A DNA stretch of 64,000 bases from Physcia stellaris (taxonomy: Eukaryota; Ascomycota; Lecanoromycetes; Caliciales; Physciaceae). The DNA is taken from positions 248,001 to 312,000 of the forward strand of contig JABSSW010000001.1 in the NCBI GenBank assembly GCA_018902385.1, read 5' to 3'. A model generated the notes under the pieces. That model made no database searches. It saw only the letters and a program-made list of their open reading frames with translations, and was not told the origin of the DNA. Positions 57,768-64,000 of this stretch are shown here, in pieces; position 1 is the stretch's first letter, and every line of letters begins with the position of its first letter. A program made the translations under genes and the position numbers.

Positions 57768-58266
57768 GCCAAGTCCGCCCTATCTACAATTTTCTATTAG
57801 CTTCCCTTTGCTGTTGCCAAACAATGGTTGTCTGACCGAGTATTGGGATTGGAGGATTTACCAGCGTGCTGGTGTCAGAATCTTTAGCCTGTCATCATAT
57901 CTAGCATCAGTCAACTAGATCTATCGAGCTGCTTATTATTTAGCCTGTCCAATTAGTATAACAGAACCTTTAGAATGCATATCTTTCTCACAAACAACAC
58001 GGAGATCCACACGGCAAATAGCAAGACTACAGTACCTACACCCCCTGGAATTAGTAATCGGTATGTAGGTTCTCGATGCTAAGATGATTTGTCCTCTTCC
58101 TCTTCTTCCTCCATCACCAGTCCCTCCTTAAGAGTGCTACAAGCTCTATAAGCTACAAGCCTAGCTGGAACTCTCGGTCTCCCTTGCTAAGGAACGGTCC
58201 CAATTACTTATTGTGATCCTTCAGCCCAGGACGGTGAGCAGCACATCGCTTGACCATTCCACATGG
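57768..58266. other. intergenic, convergent 3' flanks
   Basis: About 500 bp between the OB-fold gene and the minus-strand membrane protein. It contains a CT-rich stretch around 58090-58115; no gene seen. Confidence 0.4.
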
Positions 58267-58737
58267 TCAAATTTGCTGATTGATTGGCGGATTCACCACT
58301 TGCCCCGCCTGCGCCTGGTTTTCAGCCCGGATTTCTTCTCTACCTCGCTTCAAATACTTCTCTTTCAGCTTCCGAAACCAAAACGCTACGCCGATCGACA
58401 CCAACAGGACGGAAACCCCAACCGAAACCCCAATAACAAACCCCAGAGACCCAGCATGCGAAAGCCGAAACCCGGCATCCTGAGCTGCGTGTCCAGACTC
58501 TGTAGTGGTGGGAGTGTCAGTGGCGAGCGACGTCCAAGCAGAAGTACCGGCGCAGGGGATGTAAGTCGTGTACTGCGTGAAGTGCAGACCGTCGACGCCC
58601 CAAGTACTTATAAAGGAAGGACATAGCTCTGCAGTTCTTCTACCGATATTGACGTCGTCGTATGGTGCTGATGATATCGAAGTTGTGAAAGCAGACGTCG
58701 CGGAAGCGATATCCAAGGCTGTCGACGACGGAAGCAT
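58267..58737 (-). CDS. single-pass membrane protein, Ser/Thr-rich ectodomain (156 aa)
   Basis: The frame is open back to an ATG at 58956. The ATG at 58737 (MLPSSTALDIASATSAF) gives a more typical protein. A Ser/Thr-rich ectodomain contains two cysteines (ELCPSF, YIPCAGTS). A long hydrophobic helix (GSLGFVIGVSVGVSVLLVSIG) follows, then basic residues (WFRKLKEKYLKRGREE) and a short Gln/Asn-rich tail ending PPINQQI. The glycine/valine helix and basic juxtamembrane segment are common in fungal cell-wall sensors and orphan surface proteins. With the upstream start there would be a second hydrophobic N-terminal segment (PLLLSSFIFLLPF). No family recognised. Confidence 0.55.
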   Translation of the reverse strand: MLPSSTALDIASATSAFTTSISSAPYDDVNIGRRTAELCPSFISTWGVDGLHFTQYTTYIPCAGTSAWTSLATDTPTTTESGHAAQDAGFRLSHAGSLGFVIGVSVGVSVLLVSIGVAFWFRKLKEKYLKRGREEIRAENQAQAGQVVNPPINQQI

Positions 58738-59838
58738 CTTCTCTACCAGCTGGAAAGCGGGAAACGGAAGAAGGAATATAAAGGAAGATAGAAGCAGCGG
58801 GAAATGGGAAATTGAGAAAGCTGTAGGAATAATTGGTACCTCGAGTTCAGAGCTTGAGGAACCGTGCTCAGTTGACAGACCAAGAACATCCAGGCCCAAA
58901 TCGAGATATATCAATAAATCAGCAAACCCGAAAAAACAGGATAGCCTTTCATCCATTAGCACAAGCTGTCAAACTTCCATCATCGCGGTGCACGCAGATC
59001 TATCAAACTCGCCGTGGTTGCAGGTTTGTTCAGATCTGCTTGTTGTCAGTAGATGTATCGACGAGGAAAACTTACTTCTTTGTGATCATATACCAAGAAA
59101 AGAGAGAGAAAAAAAGAAAAGAAATAAGCTGTGGAGACCTACTAGATGATCTAGTTATCCTTAAACCTCCCCCATAGAAGGAGATCGTCCCTCCTCACAG
59201 CCACCTCCCTGCACTTTGTTCGACAGACCCCTTAATAATCAATTGCCATCCAACGCCATCGTCCCATGTACATACGTCCATGAAGCGATGAGCACTGAGC
59301 TGCCTGCTGTTGCTAGACCAATTTTCTGGAGTTTCCCGTCTCAGACTGTCTCAAGAGCTCTGCTGTTACCCGATAGCGAGGGATGGATACCCTCCCCTCC
59401 CCCTAATCTCAAGAAAGGAAACCAACCAATAGCAATCCCCAACGCAGGTCAGTCGTGCTGTTGCTCCATTCTGATGTTTCGGAAGTGAAAATGCTGGGAT
59501 GGTAGGCCTAACTAATTTCATAGATTTTCTTTGTCTTGACAAGTTTGCTCAACGGGGCAGCTGTTTCAGAACTCCCTCCCACCCCTCCCCGGCCCTCAAG
59601 ATATATCAGCATTCCCGTTGAACTGCTGGAGGTTTTCATTTGTATATGGATACTCAGTCTACGCCTCCTTCGAAGAGATCGTGAAGTCGCCAGAGTGTGA
59701 ATAGGGGATTTCTGGGGAGTCCTACGAAACGGTACGTTAGTCTTGAGACAATCGTTTTGCATAGATATTGATCTCTGCACGCTCAGTCAGCAGTGTTCTA
59801 ACTTTTCTGCTCTAGATCCCCTTCACCAAGCACAAACC

Positions 59839-60408
59839 ATGTCCCTCAAGACGCAGTGCATTTTTCAAGCGCACGCTGCGCCTTTCCCCTTCCCCGATCT
59901 ATCCATAGCAGACATCGGTCAAACCGCTCTGATCCTCCTCCTCGGCAGCCTGATAGCATGGACCAGCTTCCGACTCGGCGGCTATCACCAAATGCGCGAA
60001 ATCAGCAAGCTGCGAGCAACGGCGCAAGAAAACGTGGAGCAGATGCTGCGGGAGGAGCTGACGCCCGTGGTAAGAAACCAGCTCCTAGAAGAAGAGAGAC
60101 AAGACGTGCGGGATATGCTAGAGGCCCGAGAACGGGAGGGGGTCTCTGCGCTCGTGAAGCAGCGGCTGTTCATTGCCGGGGCGGGCTACGGCATGCGTGG
60201 GAGCTATAAACGGGGGAAGAGGGATGGGTGGGAGGAGGTCATGGGGGAGATGCGGGAGGTACGAAGGAGGGCTCATGGAGGGTATTCGCTTGGGAGGGCT
60301 AGGCGCACGGCTAGACGGGGATTTAGATCTGTGGACGCTGAGGCGTCTGATGGTGGGGGAGAGGAGTTTGGTGGGTATCGGCGTCAGGAGGGACAGGGGA
60401 CTTGGTGA
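59839..60408 (+). CDS. membrane-anchored coiled-coil protein, paralogue A (189 aa)
   Basis: First ATG of the frame is at 59839 (AACCATGTC), stop at 60406-60408. N-terminal 25 residues, then a transmembrane helix (TALILLLGSLIAWTSF) followed by RLGGYHQMREISK. A charged coiled coil comes next (ENVEQMLREELTP, LLEEERQDVRDMLEARERE), then a conserved-looking block RLFIAGAGYGMRGSYKRGKRDG and a Gly/Arg-rich C-terminus with DAEASDGGGEEFGGYR. The same order and several matching positions are found in the next gene (61120-61935), so the two are tandem paralogues. Function unknown. Confidence 0.6.
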   Translation: MSLKTQCIFQAHAAPFPFPDLSIADIGQTALILLLGSLIAWTSFRLGGYHQMREISKLRATAQENVEQMLREELTPVVRNQLLEEERQDVRDMLEAREREGVSALVKQRLFIAGAGYGMRGSYKRGKRDGWEEVMGEMREVRRRAHGGYSLGRARRTARRGFRSVDAEASDGGGEEFGGYRRQEGQGTW

Positions 60409-61119
60409 TTGACGGATCGGTTGTCCCTGACCGAATCAACTTTTTGGATGCCAGCTGAGATCTGATGTGTAGTACAAAGCAGCAGAAATATACTCTAAAT
60501 GGGGTTATCTAGATCAACACAGCATGAATTAGTACTGAATGTGTCCAAAATTCGAATGATTTAGAGTGACTCATCTAAGTAGCCAAACGCAATCGAGACC
60601 CTTCAATATGCCACACGTATCTTAAGCTTATGCCATCGTACCCAAAGAAGAGTACCCATCCAAGTTGCAGAGATGAGCACATCAGCTTGTAGGATTGTCC
60701 GTCGATTTGAAGGCTTTGCAGAAAGGCGCGACCCATACATCCTAGGTTGCCAGTTTGCAGCAAGAGTTCCAAAATCCAAACTTGGCGATTGACGACTGAC
60801 GCTGAGATGGCACTCCAGATCATCAGCGGAACACCCTGTCAAGTTTGTCAATCGTGGGAATCCAAAGGAAAGGCTTGAACTTTTACTTCTTATAAGTGGT
60901 CCTTAGATCCACCTTTAGCTGATATTGTAAAAAGTTCTTAATGAGAGTAGTGGGCCCACCTGGAGTCTTCATTAACAGCAAACTTCCTTTGAGGGATTTG
61001 ACTTCACCTTAGGTTAGCCAAAGCCTCGTCTTCTGCATAGAAGTGGTCTAACCTTTGTGAACGGCAGGCTAGGATCATATGCCAGCGCAGTATTGTGGAC
61101 ACCCGTGAGGTTCAACAAG

Positions 61120-61935
61120 ATGTCTATGCCAAGCAATCACTACATGACCGCATTCGCCGTGGTAGTTTGTCTGGTGCTGTGGGGTGGATTTTCCTGGGAT
61201 AAGACGGCAACAATGAGAACAGAGCTTGAAAAGAAAGTGCGAGAAGAATTGAAGGCAGAGGCAGTGCAAGAAGAAGTGAAAGCGAAGACAGTGCGAGAAA
61301 ACCTGGAAGCAGAGGCAGCACTGAGAACACAGCTTGAGAAGAAAGTGCGAGAAGAATTGAACGCAGAGGCAGCACTGAGAACACAGCTCGAGAAGAAAGT
61401 GCGAGAAGAATTGAAAGCAGAGGCAGGAGGTGAGATAACTGCGCTGGAGAAGCATAACCTGTTTGAATCCGGCATGGCTTATACCACGCGTGACATCTAC
61501 GAAAAGGGGATGAGCAACGGAGAAATCAAAGGGCGAAATCGAGCTCTGGCAGCACAAGTTTGGGCACTCGGCGCTGTTCATGGTGAGGGGCGGAGACAAG
61601 GTGACAGTGCTGGACCTGAACTTACTCACAATGTCGGGCCCGAACCTATTCATATTGTCAAGCTCGAACCTGTTGACAGCGCCGGGCTCGAACCCCTTCA
61701 TGATGCCGGGCTCAAACGTGGTCATGTTGCCGGGCTCGAACGTGGTCGCAATGTTCGGGCCGAACGTGGTCGTAATGCTGAGCCCGAATGTGGTGGCAAC
61801 GCAAGGCCCAGAGAGGATCGCAATAACGCTGGGCCTAGAAGTGGTCACGTCTCTAGGCGCATTAGGGGTGGCCGGCAAGCATCAACAGAGGCGTCTGACG
61901 ACGGCAGAGAAGAACAGCATGGTGGTCACCGTTAG
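61120..61935 (+). CDS. membrane-anchored coiled-coil protein, paralogue B, with two repeat tracts (271 aa)
   Basis: First ATG at 61120; the frame is open further upstream without an ATG. Transmembrane helix HYMTAFAVVVCLVLWGGFSW, then four 18-residue coiled-coil repeats (AALRTQLEKKVREELNAE type). The block HNLFESGMAYTTRDIYEKG aligns with RLFIAGAGYGMRGSYKRGK of paralogue A. About ten 8-residue repeats of the type GLERGRNV/GPEPIHIV follow, and the C-terminal STEASDDGREEQHGGHR matches paralogue A's DAEASDGGGEEFGGYR. The repeats are inserted or expanded relative to A. An 800-nt open frame on the opposite strand is a by-product of the repeats. Function unknown; rapid repeat evolution suggests a surface or interaction role (inference). 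Confidence 0.6.
   Translation: MSMPSNHYMTAFAVVVCLVLWGGFSWDKTATMRTELEKKVREELKAEAVQEEVKAKTVRENLEAEAALRTQLEKKVREELNAEAALRTQLEKKVREELKAEAGGEITALEKHNLFESGMAYTTRDIYEKGMSNGEIKGRNRALAAQVWALGAVHGEGRRQGDSAGPELTHNVGPEPIHIVKLEPVDSAGLEPLHDAGLKRGHVAGLERGRNVRAERGRNAEPECGGNARPREDRNNAGPRSGHVSRRIRGGRQASTEASDDGREEQHGGHR
61207..61422 (+). repeat. 54-bp coding tandem repeat, 4 copies
   Basis: Units start at 61207, 61261, 61315 and 61369, each coding 18 residues. Copies 3 and 4 are almost identical, 1 is close and 2 is diverged. It forms a coiled-coil stalk just after the membrane helix. Confidence 0.85.
61612..61851 (+). repeat. 24-bp coding repeat, about 10 diverged copies
   Basis: Eight-residue units with the pattern Gly-Pro/Leu-Glu-Pro/Arg-x-His/Asn-x-Val/Ala follow one another from 61612. 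One unit near 61804 is 27 nt. Neighbouring units are most alike in the middle, as expected for local slippage. Confidence 0.75.
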
Positions 61936-63206
61936 AAGAAGGCTGTCGTTTCAAGTACATGCACTCGATGGAGCGTGCAGTCTGATACCTGAATCAGCCT
62001 AAGTAGATTAGCTTTAATGTGTACTTGTAGCAGGAGTTAAGGGTAACTTGCTTGAGAATACAATGTTAATCCACCTAATGTGTGTATGTATCCGGGGTGT
62101 CTAGCTTGAAGAAAGACTGGGACTACTTCATCTGCAGTCAGCAAGAAAGGAGGTCTTTGAATATGGGAAATCCTGCTAACGAGCAGATGCAACATCAACG
62201 GAACAATGATACCTGATGCAAACCTGCCTTTGCTGTCCATATCGATCCTTGCACGTACCAGCATCATGTTCTCCAACAAACATCACAAGATACTATGCTG
62301 TTGGCTATTCCTTTGATGGCAGGGATTGGTCTTTGTGTCGGGTTCTGCCAGCATACGTAGCGTCTGCAGTGATAAGAGAGCTTGTGATTGAAGATGCTGC
62401 AATTGCTGCGCGGAAGAACGCTGCTGCGTAGGATCGACGGCGGGGAGCGTTCAGGGAGGCTCAAGCTGGGTAATCAAATGGGACTGTTGATGGAGGAAGA
62501 AGTTATTCAAACCGCTAGCTACGTACATTCAAATTGAAGATCAAAATAGTGGCAGCCAGTCTGTAATCGCGGGTATGGCACAAGTCCAAAGTCCTAATAA
62601 CACCAAGCAGCCCTAAGTGTACACCAGAAGGGGTCTGGTAATGGTCCTCTGGCACGTGAGCTTTTTGCCACTGGAGGTAGGGATCGAACTCCATGCAGGC
62701 GTATTACTTTCATTCTTTGATGTCCGGCCTTGTTGAGCAATTGCCTCAAAGAGGGGGGGAGCTCAGTGCCTCCTTCTCCAGCTTCATGTCTTGGTGTAGC
62801 CTACTGGTTGACTAGTTAAGCCGTGTGGCGAGGAAAGTGCGGAAGGCGTTCAGGCGTTGATACAATCCACCAGTATAACTTAAGACAAGATGTACACTTC
62901 TATCTCTGGACCGACTTCGTGGACTTAAAGTCTTCTGCTAATTAGTTGAGACGTTCGGCTTCGGGTGTCCAATATCTGTCATCATCTAAGTAGTAGGTCA
63001 ATTATCGAGTGAAGCACTTCAGGCTTGAGGTTTTGGGACTTGGATGCAAAACAAGAATGCAATACTCATCGCTAATATCAACGCAAAGATCATATAATAG
63101 AGGTAAGTGGATAACGCCAGGCTATGCACTGCTCGACCTACACCGACCCATGCTATAAAGAAGATGCTATGCACGTCTCCAAATCGTACATTGATGCTCG
63201 GGGTAT
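61936..63206. other. intergenic, no supported gene
   Basis: 1.27 kb. A 71-codon frame at 62216-62431 (ending AAIAARKNAAA) has no other support. No tRNA could be folded by eye. Confidence 0.4.
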
Positions 63207-64000
63207 CTAATCATCGTCATCTGACAGGCTCGAAATATCTTCCAACCTGCAATGCAATCCATTAGCAAATCTCCTGCTACCTTTGCTGGCCCTAGTCGGA
63301 GGAATATGACTTACGCTTTCTTCCTCTCCTCTTCCATTTCTCTGTATGTACTCCAGCTCAATAGCAAGAACGCCGCAATAATCAGTAAGCCTCCAACAAT
63401 CGCCGCGGCGCTCAAGCTCTCGCCCTTGAGAAACCAGTCAACGATGGCCACCAAGAATATGGTAAGCAGCGCAGCAACAGATGATAGGACCGGGGAGGTC
63501 AGGGAGATCAGGACAAGGAAACAACCCGAGAACGTCGCATTCGCAATTACAGATATGAACAGCATCCAGGCCTGCTCCCCTACCGGCCATTCGAACTTCT
63601 CCCAGCCTGTGAGGTGTAAGAGCGGCAGAGGGATCCATAGCACGAAAAGAGTGAAGCATCCGATGAGGGAACCAAACAGGTTTGCGAAGATCATGCCTCG
63701 TTCTGGACTTGTCCCCTCGGGCGGACATGCAAGCTTTTTGTAGAGCACCTCGTACAGGCCATACAGCACGCTTCCAATCCCGATGATTACGTTTCCTAAG
63801 CTGCGATTGCGACCTGCTTCTTCCTCCGGAGAAGCCGGAGCGCCGCCGACTGCACCACCAGATTTCCCGCCATGCTTGGTGTCTTTACTGTCTCCATAAG
63901 CTACGATCAGCACGCCAGCGATGGCGACGGCCACAGAAAAGACTTTATCGAATCGAATCTTGTCCTTGAGTAGAGGGATACTGAATGCGTAGGCGAAAAA
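63207..64000 (-). CDS. DMT/EamA-type transporter (SLC35F/Thi74-like), N-terminal part beyond window
   Basis: The terminal exons are 63315..>64000 and 63207..63246. The intron 63247..63314 (68 nt) has a GTAAGT donor, CTAAT branch and GCAG acceptor. Splicing replaces a stop after RKKA with LEDISSLSDDDD and a TAG. The visible part contains half of a 10-TM drug/metabolite transporter: AFSIPLLKDKIRFDKV, VAVAIAGVLIVAYGD, a Gly/Ser loop with HGGKSGG, GNVIIGIGSVLYGLYEVLYKK, and the last helices including SPVLSSVAALLTIFLVAIVDW and GGLLIIAAFLLLSW. The pair GVLIVAYGD and ALYEV-type YGLYEVLYK is typical of the fungal vacuolar/thiamine-related EamA group. Substrate unknown. The acidic C-terminal tail is cytosolic. 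Confidence 0.88.

Noticed and set aside
61075-61878. 267-codon open frame on the minus strand
   Set aside because: It is the mirror of the repeated coding sequence of paralogue B; its Cys/Phe/Ser-rich product reflects the repeats and has no start context or domain.
62640-62720. tRNA-like GATCGAACTCC sequence
   Set aside because: The stem pairings around the apparent B-box (TGGAG/CTCCA) enclose a 12-nt loop, and no cloverleaf can be drawn.

Overview
The window is nuclear DNA of a filamentous ascomycete (Pezizomycotina). Almost every recognisable gene has short introns of about 46-75 nt with GTRNGT donors and CTRAC/CTAAT-type branch sites. The gene set includes an NsdD-type GATA factor, a fungal Ubl/C2H2 protein and a Pxl1-type LIM protein. 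A Leotiomycete-like origin is plausible but is only an inference. I rebuilt exon structures by hand from splice signals and reading-frame arithmetic. Where all exons add up in frame, I treat the model as good.

Layout: 0-4.5 kb, three minus-strand genes: an RBR E3 ubiquitin ligase cut by the left edge, a BTB/POZ-like protein and an AKR7-type aldo/keto reductase. 5.6-9 kb: a doubtful Arg/Gly-rich tail-anchored protein, an unrecognised conserved-looking 150-aa protein, and a newly assembled 12-cysteine secreted protein. 9-12.8 kb holds no clear gene. 12.8-17.4 kb: amino-acid permease, ribosomal protein L5, atypical short-chain dehydrogenase. 17.9-24.6 kb: a run of small orphan proteins, most with one membrane segment. 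25.1-26.6 kb: MFS transporter. 27.5-30.8 kb: a 5-exon, roughly 1000-aa protein with an NLR-type helical N-terminus, a ubiquitin-like domain, coiled coils and C2H2-like fingers. 30.8-39.6 kb is an 8.7-kb stretch without a clear gene, ending at nsdD (39.6-41.4 kb). 42.4-45.8 kb: ARP2 and an Old Yellow Enzyme. 47.0-47.6 kb: another single-pass protein. 49.2-51.7 kb: PXL1-like LIM protein. 53.8-55.5 kb: INO1 (inositol-3-phosphate synthase). 55.9-57.8 kb: an 8-exon OB-fold/zinc-ribbon protein. 58.3-61.9 kb: three more single-pass proteins, two of them tandem paralogues. 63.2-64 kb: a DMT/EamA transporter cut by the right edge.

Housekeeping functions (translation, actin branching, inositol synthesis, septum/cell-tip LIM protein, sexual-development GATA factor) are interspersed with lineage-specific small membrane proteins. 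There is no sign of a biosynthetic gene cluster or an intact transposon.

Two conserved genes carry frame disturbances at G/C homopolymers. nsdD lacks one G just before its GATA finger. ARP2 has a shift at a G7 run and a return shift at a C5 run. A third possible case lies at 5806-5809. These are either assembly errors or natural lesions with strong consequences. The best candidates for something undescribed are the set of small single-pass proteins (especially the 59.8-61.9 kb tandem pair with internal 18-aa and 8-aa repeats), the OB/zinc-ribbon protein with a PCNA-box-like N-terminus, the 12-Cys secreted protein, and a perfect 22-bp palindrome upstream of INO1.
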